Shown: positions 43,836-52,938 of the stretch, one piece after another
Layout of the letters: each line of letters begins with the position of its first letter
Position numbering within the stretch: position 1 is the first letter of the stretch
DNA from: Ga0077555 sp964500805
GTDB taxonomy: Bacteria > Pseudomonadota > Alphaproteobacteria > Rhizobiales > Hyphomicrobiaceae
Reading direction: 5' to 3'
NCBI GenBank assembly: GCA_964500805.1
Contig: CAZCQH010000028.1
Location: 1 to 64,000, forward strand
DNA: 64,000 nt
Position numbers and translations under genes: made by a program
The notes under the pieces: generated by a model
What the model was told of the DNA's origin: nothing
The model's database searches: none
What the model saw: only the letters and a program-made list of their open reading frames with translations

Positions 43836-44879
43836 ATGGCGAAGTTTCGAGTTGTCACAACCAAAGGCACTACCGTCAGCACCGGCCTTGGCGGCTACAG
43901 CCACGAGATGGAAGCGCTGGAGCCGATCGGCGCCGAGATCTTCGAATGCGGCCCGACGGAGAACGAATTCATCGCCGCCGCCAAGGGGGCCGATGCGGTC
44001 TATGCCAAAGGCATGAAGTTCACAAAGAAGATCATCGACAGCCTGGACGGCTGCAAGGTGATTTCGCTCGGCTCGGTTGGCGTCGACACGGTCGATGTGA
44101 AGGCGGCCACTGCGCGGAAGATCCCCGTCACGAACTGTCCGGACACCTTCATCGAGGAGGTCGCCGACCACGCGATGATGCTGCTGCTCGCGAGCCATCG
44201 CCGGGCGCTGGAGCAGGATCGCATGGTGCGTGAGGGGCGCTGGGCGGAAGGCCGGCCGGTGCTGCTCAAGGTGCCGCGCTTGATGGGCCAGACGCTAGGC
44301 TTCATCGCGTTCGGCCGTGTGGCACGGGCAACGGCGCAACGCGCCAAGGCATTCGGGCTGCATCTGATCGCGCACGATCCGTTCGTCGACGAGCGCACAA
44401 TTGCCGCCCACGGCGTCGAGCCGGTGAGCCTGAAGGAGGTGCTAGAGCGCTCGGATTTCATTTCCATGCACATGCCAGCAACGCCGGAGGCACAGGGTTA
44501 TCTCAAGGAGCAGCACTTCCGGCAGATGAAGAAAACGGCGCTGTTCATCAACACGGGACGCGGGCCAACGGTGGTGGAGAGCGCGCTGATCAAGGCGCTG
44601 CAGGAAGGCTGGATCGCGGGCGCCGGGCTCGACGTGTTCGAGATCGAGCCGACAAAGCCTGACAATCCGCTGCACAAGATGCCGAACGTGATCCTGTCGC
44701 CGCACAACGCCTCGGCCTCGGCGCGCTTCGATCCGGCCCGGCGGCGGCGTGTCGGCCAGGAGATTGCCAATGTGCTATCGGGCCGCTGGCCGCTGTCGTG
44801 CGTCAATCCGGAGGTGCTGGCGGATAGCACGCTGATCCGCTGGCAGCCGATCTCGATGGATCGCGGGCCGAACTCGTGA
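43836..44879 (+). CDS. D-2-hydroxyacid dehydrogenase (NAD-dependent)
   Basis: 347 residues with GAGGAA before the ATG. The 3-phosphoglycerate/formate dehydrogenase family: NAD-binding segment MGQTLGFIAFGRVARATAQR (the first glycine of the usual GxGxxG is read as F-x-A-F-G here, slightly altered), catalytic Arg242 (NTGRGP), Glu271 (FEIEP) and His290 (LSPHNA). Reduces a 2-keto acid or oxidises a D-2-hydroxyacid. The substrate is not determinable. Confidence 0.87.
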   Translation: MAKFRVVTTKGTTVSTGLGGYSHEMEALEPIGAEIFECGPTENEFIAAAKGADAVYAKGMKFTKKIIDSLDGCKVISLGSVGVDTVDVKAATARKIPVTNCPDTFIEEVADHAMMLLLASHRRALEQDRMVREGRWAEGRPVLLKVPRLMGQTLGFIAFGRVARATAQRAKAFGLHLIAHDPFVDERTIAAHGVEPVSLKEVLERSDFISMHMPATPEAQGYLKEQHFRQMKKTALFINTGRGPTVVESALIKALQEGWIAGAGLDVFEIEPTKPDNPLHKMPNVILSPHNASASARFDPARRRRVGQEIANVLSGRWPLSCVNPEVLADSTLIRWQPISMDRGPNS

Positions 44880-45087
44880 GCGAAGGGCGGTTTGTGGTGG
44901 TGTCTGATCAGAGAAGCTGCTTGGCAAAGCTTCGTCGCGAAATCATCCGGCGTGCAACGCTCATTAGTCCAGAGAATGCCAGACTGAAGCCAGACTCCCG
45001 AAAAGGAAATCTTCGTTCGGTGCCTGGCTTCAGCCTGGCACTGCAGGCAAAGCCGTGCCACACGACTGCAATGAAACACGCGATCCA
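44880..45087. other. Intergenic region with an imperfect hairpin repeat
   Basis: 208 bp. At 45021-45040 there is TGCCTGGCTTCAGCCTGGCA, a hairpin with one T-T mismatch, related to the perfect hairpin at 2181-2200. Nothing else was seen. Confidence 0.5.
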
Positions 45088-46722
45088 ATGACGGAGATAC
45101 TGGATCACAAGACGATCGGCGAGATCTGGGGCGAGGCTGTGCGTGCGCATGCCGAGCGGCCGTTCTTTGTCGTGCCGCCAAGCAAGGCGCGCGGGTATCT
45201 GCCGGACGGGCTCGAACTGACGTATGCCCAAGCAGACGCCCGGATTGCGCGCATTGCCGAGCTGTTTCGTCGTGCCGGCTACGGGCTAGGCCACCGTGTC
45301 GTGCTGGCGCTCGAAAACCAGCCGGAGCATTTCCTCTACAAATTCGCGCTGAACATGATCGGCGTGTCGGTCGTTCCCCTCAACCCCGATTACCGGCCCG
45401 CGGAGGCCGCCTATCTGCTGGAGCACTCGGAGCCGGAGCTGGTGCTCGCCATGAGCCCACGGTCCCGGCAGCAAGTTTCGGATGGGCTTGCCGTCAGCAC
45501 TTATAAGCCGCCGGTTGTCGTCGTCGGAGAGGACGAAGCGCCACCGCCGCCGTCGCGCGCGAAGCAGTCGGGCGCGGTGGTGCCCGCCACGGAAGCGAGC
45601 ATACTCTACACGTCCGGGACCACGGGGAAGCCCAAAGGGTGCATGCTCTCGCACGGCTATGAGATCTCCACAGGCGACCGTTATGCAAAACTCGGCGGCA
45701 TCGGTCGCATCGAGGCCGGAGACCGGATCTATAATCCGCTGCCGCTCTATCATCTCAACTCGGGTGTGGTGTCGATCTTCGGCGCGGTCTTGACCGGAAA
45801 TGCGCAGATCCAGCCTGACCGCTTCCATCCCGATCGGTGGTGGACCGAGGTTATCGAGACTCGCGCGACGGTCATCCACTATCTCGGCGTCGTCATTCAG
45901 ATGCTGATGCTGCAGCCGGAAAGCAGCACCGCGAAAGCGCACGGTGTGCGCTTTGGCTTCGGCGCAGGTGTCGAGCCGCAACTGCATGCGGCGTTCGAAC
46001 AGCGCTTCGGCTTTCCGCTGATCGAGGTGTGGGGCATGACTGAGTTCTGCCGCGTGTTCTCCACCGCGGCGTTGGCGGACCGGAAAATCGGGAGCCGCGC
46101 TTTCGGCCATGCGGAGCCAGGGCTCGACGTCAAGGTCGTCGACGAGCACGACCGAGAAGTGCCAGACGGCACGCCTGGCGAGATGGTGGTGCGTCATTCC
46201 GCCGAGACGCCACGGCGCGGCGCCTTCTCGGGTTATCTCAAAAACCCGGAGGAAACGGAAAAAGGCTGGCGCGGCGGCTGGTGGCACACGGGCGACACGG
46301 TCTATCGCGCGACTGACGGAGTCCTGCACTTTGTCGACCGCAAGAAGAACATCATTCGCCGCTCGGGCGAGAACATCGCAGCGGCAGAGGTCGAGGCGCT
46401 GCTGCTGACGCATCCTAACATTGCGCAAGCGGCTGTGCTGGCGGTGAAGGACGAGACGCGCGAGGAAGAGGTGCTCGCGTGCATCGTTCTGAAGCAGGGT
46501 GACGGCGATCGTGCGGCGGCCGAGCAGATCTTCCGATTCGCCAACGAGCGGCTCGCCTATTACAAGCCGCCGGGATGGATCTGGTTCGCGAAGGAGCTGC
46601 CGACAACGGGCACGCAGAAAATCCAGAAGCACACGATCTTTCCCGGCGTCACCGACCCGCGCAAGGTACAGGGCATGATCGACCTGCGGAGCCTGAAGCG
46701 GCGCGATCGTGGGACGTCGTGA
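45088..46722 (+). CDS. AMP-dependent acyl-CoA synthetase/ligase
   Basis: 544 residues from ATG 45088 (a TTG- or GTG-type start upstream is less likely). ANL superfamily: P-loop-like ILYTSGTTGKPKGCMLSH, IEVWGMTEFCRVF, the ATP-binding Asp in WWHTGDTVYR, the hinge FVDRKKNIIRRSGENIAAAEVE and the C-terminal lysine region GTQKIQKH. It activates a carboxylic acid as acyl-AMP and then acyl-CoA. It resembles crotonobetaine/carnitine-CoA ligases. Context with an SDR, enoyl-CoA hydratase and CoA-transferases suggests acid degradation. Confidence 0.87.
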   Translation: MTEILDHKTIGEIWGEAVRAHAERPFFVVPPSKARGYLPDGLELTYAQADARIARIAELFRRAGYGLGHRVVLALENQPEHFLYKFALNMIGVSVVPLNPDYRPAEAAYLLEHSEPELVLAMSPRSRQQVSDGLAVSTYKPPVVVVGEDEAPPPPSRAKQSGAVVPATEASILYTSGTTGKPKGCMLSHGYEISTGDRYAKLGGIGRIEAGDRIYNPLPLYHLNSGVVSIFGAVLTGNAQIQPDRFHPDRWWTEVIETRATVIHYLGVVIQMLMLQPESSTAKAHGVRFGFGAGVEPQLHAAFEQRFGFPLIEVWGMTEFCRVFSTAALADRKIGSRAFGHAEPGLDVKVVDEHDREVPDGTPGEMVVRHSAETPRRGAFSGYLKNPEETEKGWRGGWWHTGDTVYRATDGVLHFVDRKKNIIRRSGENIAAAEVEALLLTHPNIAQAAVLAVKDETREEEVLACIVLKQGDGDRAAAEQIFRFANERLAYYKPPGWIWFAKELPTTGTQKIQKHTIFPGVTDPRKVQGMIDLRSLKRRDRGTS

Positions 46723-46821
46723 TGGCGATCGATCGCTGGTTCCGAATGGCAAGCCCCGGGATGTCACCGAACGCGTGGCTGAGCCGCTCGTGCGCGCCGA
46801 ACTGATGGAGCATCATGGAAC

Positions 46822-47667
46822 ATGAAATTCGGCCGCACCGACGACGAGCTGATGGCAATGCCATTGACGTTCCGCGATGGGCTCTTCGCTGGGCAGTCGG
46901 CGCTCGTCACCGGCGGTGGGCGCGGCATCGGCAAAGCGATCGCATTTCAGCTGGCGAGACTCGGAGCAAGGATTGCGATCACCGGCCGCAACGTGGAACG
47001 GCTCGAGGCGACGGCGCAGTCGCTGCGCGAGCGCACCAATACCGAGGTGCTTGCGATCCCGATGAGCATTCGAGATCCGGAGCAGGTGGAGAGAACGGTA
47101 GCCGCCGCCATCGCACACTTCGGCAGCTTCGACATCCTGGTCAACAATGCCGGCGGGCAGTTCCCACAGGCCGCCATCGACTTCAAGCCGAAGGGCTGGA
47201 ACGCGGTGATCGAGACCAATCTGACCGGCAGCTGGTACATGATGCAGGCGGCCGCGCGGCACTGGCGCGATGCAAAGCGGCCGGGAACGATCGTCAACAT
47301 CGTGGCGATGGTCGATCGCGGAATTCCCGGAATTGCGCATTCGGCCGCGGCGCGAGCGGGCGTGATCGCACTCTCGAAAACGGTGGCGGTCGAGTGGTCG
47401 CCGCTCGGCATTCGCGTCAACTGCGTGGCGCCCGGCGTGATCGCGACAGAAGGCATGGAGGTTTATCCTGACGCCGCCCGAAAGCGATTCGCCAAGACCA
47501 ATCCGATGCGCCGCTTCGGCGATGTGCGCGATGTGACTGATGCTGTGTGCTATCTCGCGGGACCATCCGGCGGGTTCATTACGGGCGAGACGATCATCGT
47601 CGATGGCGGCAGCCACGTGTGGGGTGATCTCTGGACAATACCGCGGCCCGAGTGGTTCGAGGAGTAA
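46822..47667 (+). CDS. 2,4-dienoyl-CoA reductase-like SDR
   Basis: 281 residues. The cofactor motif TGGGRGIG (30-37) and NNAGG (108-112) are intact, but the classical catalytic residues are not: Ser174 takes the place of Tyr and Arg178 of Lys (HSAAARAGV), and the Ser position reads NIVAMVD. Loss of the YxxxK pair together with VNCVAPGVIATEGME resembles the bacterial/peroxisomal 2,4-dienoyl-CoA reductase group, which acts without the SDR Tyr. It follows the acyl-CoA ligase by 99 bp, consistent with an unsaturated acyl-CoA substrate. Confidence 0.8.
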   Translation: MKFGRTDDELMAMPLTFRDGLFAGQSALVTGGGRGIGKAIAFQLARLGARIAITGRNVERLEATAQSLRERTNTEVLAIPMSIRDPEQVERTVAAAIAHFGSFDILVNNAGGQFPQAAIDFKPKGWNAVIETNLTGSWYMMQAAARHWRDAKRPGTIVNIVAMVDRGIPGIAHSAAARAGVIALSKTVAVEWSPLGIRVNCVAPGVIATEGMEVYPDAARKRFAKTNPMRRFGDVRDVTDAVCYLAGPSGGFITGETIIVDGGSHVWGDLWTIPRPEWFEE

Positions 47668-47756
47668 GGCCAAGGCCTGGTCGGCGGACAGGGCCATTGC
47701 AACCCGTGCTGCTCCGGCGCAGAGTGCAGCCATCCCAAGCCTTCGGAGATCATGAC

Positions 47757-48368
47757 ATGAAGCTATTTTATTCGCCGACGTCGCCCTATGTGCGCAAGGT
47801 GCTGGTGCTGGCTATGGAAAAAGGGCTCGATCAGCAGATCGAGCGTGTTCCAGCTGCAGCACATCCGGTCAACGCCGACATGAACCTGTCGAAGAGCAAT
47901 CCGCTGGGCAAAGTACCATGCCTCATCACGGATGATGGACGCGCGCTGTTCGACAGCTCGGTGATCTGCTCCTACCTCGACACGTTGAAGGCACCGCATT
48001 TCATTCCGTCGGACACGAAAGGCCGGTTCGACTGCCTGACGCTCGAGTCGCTCGCCGACGGCTTCCTCGATGCCGGCATTCTGCTCCGCTACGAGGGTGC
48101 GGTACGGCCGGAGGCGAAGCGCTGGGAGGACTGGCAGAAAGGCCAGATGGGCAAGATCGAGCGCGCCATGGATGCGCTGGAGACGACCTATGCTGGCCAG
48201 CTGACGGGGCCGTTGACTGTCGGCCAGATCGCTGTCGGCTGTGCGCTCGGCTGGTTCGATTTCAGGTATGGAAACGTCGATTGGCGCAAGTCGCGGCCCA
48301 AGCTTGCGGCCTTTGCCAAGGCGATGAACGATCGCGCATCGATGAAGGCGACAGTGCCGGTGGGCTGA
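47757..48368 (+). CDS. Glutathione S-transferase family protein
   Basis: 203 residues from ATG 47757. N-terminal thioredoxin-fold domain MKLFYSPTSPYVRKVLVLA with the catalytic Ser in SPTSPYV, then NPLGKVPCLITDDGRALFDSSVICSYLD (glutathione-binding motif), and an all-helical C-terminal domain (LTVGQIAVGCALGWFDFR). Conjugation or dehalogenation of small electrophiles. It converges with the TAXI gene; a hairpin lies between (48401-48425). Confidence 0.88.
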   Translation: MKLFYSPTSPYVRKVLVLAMEKGLDQQIERVPAAAHPVNADMNLSKSNPLGKVPCLITDDGRALFDSSVICSYLDTLKAPHFIPSDTKGRFDCLTLESLADGFLDAGILLRYEGAVRPEAKRWEDWQKGQMGKIERAMDALETTYAGQLTGPLTVGQIAVGCALGWFDFRYGNVDWRKSRPKLAAFAKAMNDRASMKATVPVG

Positions 48369-48400
48369 TCGCTCTCGAACATGGCTCCGACAAAACACGC

Positions 48401-48425
48401 AGGCCGGTGACGGGTTCACCGGCCT
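48401..48425. terminator. Bidirectional terminator-like hairpin
   Basis: AGGCCGGTGA (48401-48410) pairs perfectly with TCACCGGCCT (48416-48425) around a 5-base loop, between the converging GST gene (ends 48368) and TAXI gene (ends 48456). On the minus strand it is followed by GCGTGTTTTG, a weak U-tract. Confidence 0.7.
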
Positions 48426-48455
48426 GATTGCTTGCAGGATACGATTGCGCAAGGC

Positions 48456-49430
48456 TCACTTCAGGAGGCCTGCTTCCTTGTAGAATTTCTCGGCGCCCGG
48501 GTGGAGGGGAATGCCGACGCCTAAAAGCGCGGTTTCCTTCCGTATGACCTTGCCCTTGGCATGGCCGGCATCGAGCGCGGCGCGCGTCTTGTCTGACCAC
48601 AGGGCCTTGGTGATCTCATAGACGAGCTCGGCGTCTTGCTTGGCGCTGGTCACCCATTGCGCCCCGACCGAGATGGTTTCGACGCCCTTCACATCCTTGT
48701 AGGCTCCATCCGGAATCGCATCCTTAGCGAAGAACTTGTACTGCGCCAAAATCTTGTCGCGGCCTTCGCCGGAAATCGGAACGAGCTCAATTCCGGCGGT
48801 GGCGGCGAGCTCGGTGATCGCGCCCTGCGGATAGCCGGTCGTGGAGAAGAACGCGTCGATCGAGCCGTCCTTCAATTTCTCGGCCGACTGCTGCGGTTTC
48901 AAGTACTCGGGCTTGATGTCCTTCTCGGTGACGCCGTAGGCGGCAAGGATGGCCTTGGCATTGACCAACGTCCCGGAGCCTGGCTCGTCGAGCGAAACAC
49001 GCTTGCCCTTGAGATCGGCAAGCGACTTGGCGTTGAGGCCCTTCTTGACGACCACGTGCACGCTCTCGGGATAGAGGTTGGCGATGGCGCGCAGCTCCTC
49101 GACCTTTGCCTTGCCTTCATAGATGCCGGTGCCGGTGTAGGCCCAGGTGCTGACGTCCGCCTGGCTGAAACCCGACTCGAGCGAGCCACCGACTATGGCG
49201 TTGACGTTGGCGACGGAACCATTGGTCGCCACGGCGGAGACGTTGATCTTGTCGGTCGAGATCGCATTGCCGATCAGGCCGCCAACGGGGTAGTAAGTTC
49301 CGCCCGTGCCGCCGGTGCCAATGCGGAAGAATTTCGCTTGTCCCTGGGCCGAGAGACGCTCGGCCGTGAAACCGAACGCACTGACGCCGGCTGCTGCCAG
49401 CAGTGCTTGCCGGCGGGTGAAAACTGTCAT
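48456..49430 (-). CDS. TAXI-family TRAP transporter solute-binding protein
   Basis: 324 residues with GGAGG upstream. Tat-like signal peptide (TRRQALLAAAGVSAFGF...LSAQG) then FRIGTGGTGGTYYPVGGLIGNAI, the TAXI hallmark, and KGKRVSLDEPGSGTLVNAKAIL. Binds an anionic nutrient in the periplasm. The fused TRAP permease subunit is not adjacent. Confidence 0.9.
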   Translation of the reverse strand: MTVFTRRQALLAAAGVSAFGFTAERLSAQGQAKFFRIGTGGTGGTYYPVGGLIGNAISTDKINVSAVATNGSVANVNAIVGGSLESGFSQADVSTWAYTGTGIYEGKAKVEELRAIANLYPESVHVVVKKGLNAKSLADLKGKRVSLDEPGSGTLVNAKAILAAYGVTEKDIKPEYLKPQQSAEKLKDGSIDAFFSTTGYPQGAITELAATAGIELVPISGEGRDKILAQYKFFAKDAIPDGAYKDVKGVETISVGAQWVTSAKQDAELVYEITKALWSDKTRAALDAGHAKGKVIRKETALLGVGIPLHPGAEKFYKEAGLLK

Positions 49431-49642
49431 CGTGACCTCCGAGTGTGATTGGATTGCTGGGTTCGACGGACCTAACCCGAACGTGGGCCGGAAAATGCAC
49501 CGGAATGCAGCCTTTTGTCGATTCGCCTAATGGGTGACGCCGGGCCGCGCCAAAGGTTTTTCGAGGGCCAAGCCACCCCGGACAGGGGAGGCCGCCATCG
49601 AGCACACGATGCTGCCGCCTGCCCAGCCGACGGTCGCCAGCG

Positions 49643-50521
49643 CTATGCAGCGAGAAAGTCTCGAATGTGCGAGATCTGGCTCTCGACGTTGAGTGCCGGT
49701 GCATGGCCACATCCCGCAATCTCGACAATCCGGGCCTTCGGGCCACGGGCTGCCATCTCGCGGGCGGCATCAGCCAGAAGAAGGTCCGACTCGGCTCCGC
49801 GCAGCACGAGAGTTGGCGCGGTGATGCGATCCCAGTGCTCCCACTGCTCGTAGTCGTGCGGGTGAGCTGTGAGCTGGCGCACGATGGCGGGATCGTAGTG
49901 GGTCGTCAGGCGCCCGGAGGGTAGCCGCCGCAACGATGTTTCAGCCATATGGCGCCACTGGCTCTCACTGTGCCAGCCGAACGGCTTGTAGATGGTTTTG
50001 AAGTATTCCACGAGCTGGCTGACGGTGCCGAACTCAGGCGGGTTGCCGACATATGTCTTGATGCGATCGAAGGGGCCTTGGGGAAATGTCGGGCCGATGT
50101 CGTTGATCACGAGTCGGCGGATGCGGCTCTTGAGCACGGTGCCGGCCGCACGAATGCCGATGGCGCCACCCATGGAAGTGCCGATCCAGTCGAAGGTCTC
50201 GAGTTGCAGCGCGTCAGCGAGCGCGCTTGCCGACGCAGCGTAGGCGTCAAGACAGTAGTCTTTGTCAGGGTCGGTGCTCCATTCGGAGAGGCCCCGCCCA
50301 ATTGTGTCTGGCGCGATGAGGCGAAAACGATCCGAGAGGGCGTGTGCTGGTACGTCGAAGTCTCGGCCGGTACGGGCAAGGCCGTGCCACATGATCACGG
50401 GTGGAGCATCGGGTCGGCCCCATTCCACGAAGTGCATCTCGCGGCCACGAACATTCACGTAAGCAGAGCGCGGCCGGCCGGGGATGATCTCGACTGGTGG
50501 CGGAATGTCATTGGCGGCCAT
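49643..50521 (-). CDS. Alpha/beta hydrolase
   Basis: 292 residues. Nucleophile elbow GTSMGG with Ser116, oxyanion segment WHGLARTGRDFD, acid Asp in LRGAESDLL, and His in AGCGHAP complete the catalytic triad. The fold resembles esterases and C-C hydrolases of aromatic degradation. Substrate unknown. It stands alone, with a 212-bp gap (no feature seen) before the TAXI gene. Confidence 0.85.
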   Translation of the reverse strand: MAANDIPPPVEIIPGRPRSAYVNVRGREMHFVEWGRPDAPPVIMWHGLARTGRDFDVPAHALSDRFRLIAPDTIGRGLSEWSTDPDKDYCLDAYAASASALADALQLETFDWIGTSMGGAIGIRAAGTVLKSRIRRLVINDIGPTFPQGPFDRIKTYVGNPPEFGTVSQLVEYFKTIYKPFGWHSESQWRHMAETSLRRLPSGRLTTHYDPAIVRQLTAHPHDYEQWEHWDRITAPTLVLRGAESDLLLADAAREMAARGPKARIVEIAGCGHAPALNVESQISHIRDFLAA

Positions 50522-50642
50522 AGGTGCTCCGTTCAGCGGCGTGAAGCATCCGTTGAGCGGCCCCGGTTGGCCGCTGAGCTGCGATGCCGGACATGCAAGG
50601 CTGTTCTGAGGTACTGTGCACGAGTTGCGCGATCATGCAAAG

Positions 50643-51326
50643 ATGGTGCGCGAGCGGCCGCGAGCGGCCATGCGTGAAGGGCCCGATCACCTGATGCCAA
50701 ACCGTTTTCCTTTCGACCCGGCTTTGCGCGAGCGGATCGTCACCAATCTCACCGAACATTCGCGGACGGAGATCGGCGATCCGGCGCTCAGGCAGGCGGG
50801 TGTGGTGATCGTGGTTGCACAGCTCGTCGACAACAAAGAAGCGTGCGTGCTGCTGACGCGGCGACCGAAGAATCTCAGGCGGCATGCCGGGCAGTTCGCG
50901 CTGCCAGGCGGGCGGGTCGATGGTGACGAGACCATAAGAGAGGCGGCCTTGCGTGAGCTGCGCGAGGAGCTTGGCCTGCATCTCGACGAGGGAGACGTCC
51001 TGGGGCTTCTGGACGACATGCCGACGCAGTCCGGATTCCGGATCACGCCGATCGTGGCCTGGGGTGGTGAGGCGCGCGAGCTGGCGCCGGATCCGAATGA
51101 AGTGGCGCGGGTATTCCGCATTCCGCTCTCGGAGCTCAACAGCCCGGCGATTCCGAAACTCTCGTCGGAGGGGGATCGCCAGGTGATGTCGGCTCCGTTG
51201 CCGACCACGGGCGGGCAAGTCTTCGCGCCGACGGCCGCCATGCTTTACCAGTTCCGGGAGGTCGCGCTGCATGGGCGGCCGACGCGCGTGGCGCATCTCG
51301 GTCAGCCGCGGTTCGCGTGGAAGTGA
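50643..51326 (+). CDS. Nudix hydrolase, CoA pyrophosphatase-like
   Basis: 227 residues from ATG 50643; in-frame alternatives are 50616 (GTG), 50670 and 50694, and the choice is uncertain because no strong ribosome-binding site distinguishes them. The Nudix box is GGRVDGDETIREAALRELREELGL, and before it LLTRRPKNLRRHAGQFALPGG matches the CoA pyrophosphatase (NudL/NUDT7) subfamily motif. It would cleave CoA or oxidised CoA to 4'-phosphopantetheine and 3',5'-ADP. Converges on the next enoyl-CoA hydratase gene. Confidence 0.85.
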   Translation: MVRERPRAAMREGPDHLMPNRFPFDPALRERIVTNLTEHSRTEIGDPALRQAGVVIVVAQLVDNKEACVLLTRRPKNLRRHAGQFALPGGRVDGDETIREAALRELREELGLHLDEGDVLGLLDDMPTQSGFRITPIVAWGGEARELAPDPNEVARVFRIPLSELNSPAIPKLSSEGDRQVMSAPLPTTGGQVFAPTAAMLYQFREVALHGRPTRVAHLGQPRFAWK

Positions 51327-51331
51327 TCGCG

Positions 51332-52126
51332 TTACTTCGTGTTCTTGGCTTTCTCCTTGGCATCGAAGAATGCCTTGATGGCGGCCTGCGGCTCGCCGGT
51401 CTTGTAGGAATCTGAAAGCGCGTCGATCCCGGCATAGACGCCTTCGGCAACGGAGACCCTTTCCCACCGGTTCATCAATGCCTTCTGGGCGCGCACAGCG
51501 CCCGGTGTTCCGCGGCCGATCAGAGCAAGCCAGTGATCAACATGCTCGTCGATCCGGGCGGCTGGCATGACCTTCTCAACAAGGCCCATGGCGTGCGCAT
51601 CGGTGGCGCTGAAGGTCTCGCCGGTGATGAGGATCTCGCGGGTCTTTCCCCAGCCGATGAGCCCGGGCAGCAGCGCTGCCTCGATCACCGACGGCAGGCC
51701 CATGTGCACCTCGGGCATGCCGAGCACGGCGGAGTCGGCGGCCACGCGAAAGTCACAGCTGGCCGCGACCTCGAGGCCGGCGCCGAGACAGAAGCCGTTG
51801 ATCCTCGCGATGACCGGTACGGGACACTCACGGATGGCCTTGCACGCCATATGCAGGCGGGTGATGAAGAGGCGTGCGCTGTCGGCGCAAAGGCCGCTGA
51901 GCTCGGCGAGATCGGCACCGCCGATGAAGGCGCGGTCGCCTGCGCCGGTCAGGACGGCGGCGCGCAGCTCGTGGTTCGTGGCGAGGCGATCGAACGCCTG
52001 GCGCAGTGCGACAATCAAAGCAGTGCTGAGGCAATTCAGCTTTCCAGAGTTGTCGATCTTCACGAACCCAACGGGTCCGATGCCGGCGCGCTGTTCGATC
52101 TTCACATCGATGCGGGGTTCGGTCAT
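51332..52126 (-). CDS. Enoyl-CoA hydratase/isomerase family protein
   Basis: 264 residues from ATG 52126 with GGGAGC upstream. Crotonase fold: the oxyanion segment DRAFIGGADLAEL, NGFCLGAGLEVAASCDFRV and the acid segment LGMPEVHMGLPSVIEAALL with Glu residues at both usual sites. Hydrates or isomerises an enoyl-CoA. Related to, but clearly distinct from, the family member at 11047-11820. It converges with the Nudix gene, only 5 bp apart. Confidence 0.85.
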   Translation of the reverse strand: MTEPRIDVKIEQRAGIGPVGFVKIDNSGKLNCLSTALIVALRQAFDRLATNHELRAAVLTGAGDRAFIGGADLAELSGLCADSARLFITRLHMACKAIRECPVPVIARINGFCLGAGLEVAASCDFRVAADSAVLGMPEVHMGLPSVIEAALLPGLIGWGKTREILITGETFSATDAHAMGLVEKVMPAARIDEHVDHWLALIGRGTPGAVRAQKALMNRWERVSVAEGVYAGIDALSDSYKTGEPQAAIKAFFDAKEKAKNTK

Positions 52127-52251
52127 GTTGAATGCTCCCGTTGAGGCCGCAGCGGCGGCCAAGAGTGCGTCTGGCCACGATTGATACTGGCAGAGGGCCG
52201 GACGAGGAAGTTATTTGACCGGCCACGCACTTCCAGCCGAAAGGTGCAGCC

Positions 52252-52884
52252 ATGCCGCTTCAAAACCGCGTGACGCCCGAGGGTGAGATCATCGCAACGC
52301 GCGAGCGTGGGATGATGATGGGTAATCGAGGTGGCCAGCTACATACCGAGAGCAAGACCTTGACCAGGCGGCGGTGGGTGACGAAGCAGTGGATCTGCTG
52401 CCGGCTGGAGTTCAACGGGCGCCGCCGCGAGGTGATGGCGCCGCATCGGTATACAGAGCTGTTCTTTCTCGATGAGGCGACAGGTCTGGCTGCCGGACAT
52501 CGGCCCTGCTTCGAGTGTCGACGGCAGGATTTCATGTGGTTCGCGTCACTGTGGGCTCGTGTGCACGGCCATAATACCGGCAGAGCGACAGCGGCTGACA
52601 TGGACGAGGTGCTGCATGCCGAGCGTGTCGACAAAGGAGGGCAAAAGATCACCTATCAGGCCGTGGCGTCGAGCCTGCCATCAGGAGCATTCGTCCGGTA
52701 CCAAGGACGCGCCCACCTGGTGCTGGCGGGCTGGCTTCTCGAGTGGACGCCAGGGGGATACACGACCACGCGCGCGCGGCCGGAGCACGGTCGCCTCGAA
52801 GTGCTGACGCCAAAGGCTGCCATTGCCGTACTTTCGGCGGGTTACTGCCCGACGCTGCACGCCTCGGCCGATGTGGTGTCTTGA
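52252..52884 (+). CDS. Conserved hypothetical protein with GHRPCFEC motif
   Basis: 210 residues. Residues 74-90 read DEATGLAAGHRPCFECR, in which Cys86 and Cys89 form a CxxC, similar in local pattern to the metal-binding Cys of Ada-type N-terminal domains (RPCxxC). The rest, including the basic N-terminus and TRRRWVTKQWICCRLEF with Cys49-Cys50, is not recognised. A zinc or nucleic-acid-binding role is possible but unproven. Not obviously in an operon. Confidence 0.6.
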   Translation: MPLQNRVTPEGEIIATRERGMMMGNRGGQLHTESKTLTRRRWVTKQWICCRLEFNGRRREVMAPHRYTELFFLDEATGLAAGHRPCFECRRQDFMWFASLWARVHGHNTGRATAADMDEVLHAERVDKGGQKITYQAVASSLPSGAFVRYQGRAHLVLAGWLLEWTPGGYTTTRARPEHGRLEVLTPKAAIAVLSAGYCPTLHASADVVS

Positions 52885-52938
52885 ACGGGTGGCGCGGTGC
52901 ACGGGCGCGGCGCCTGAGAAAATGGGGAAGGGAGGGGC

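Noticed and set aside
45286..46767. Minus-strand open frame of 493 codons over the acyl-CoA ligase
   Set aside because: Shadow of a gene with complete ANL-family motifs; no ribosome-binding site or homology.
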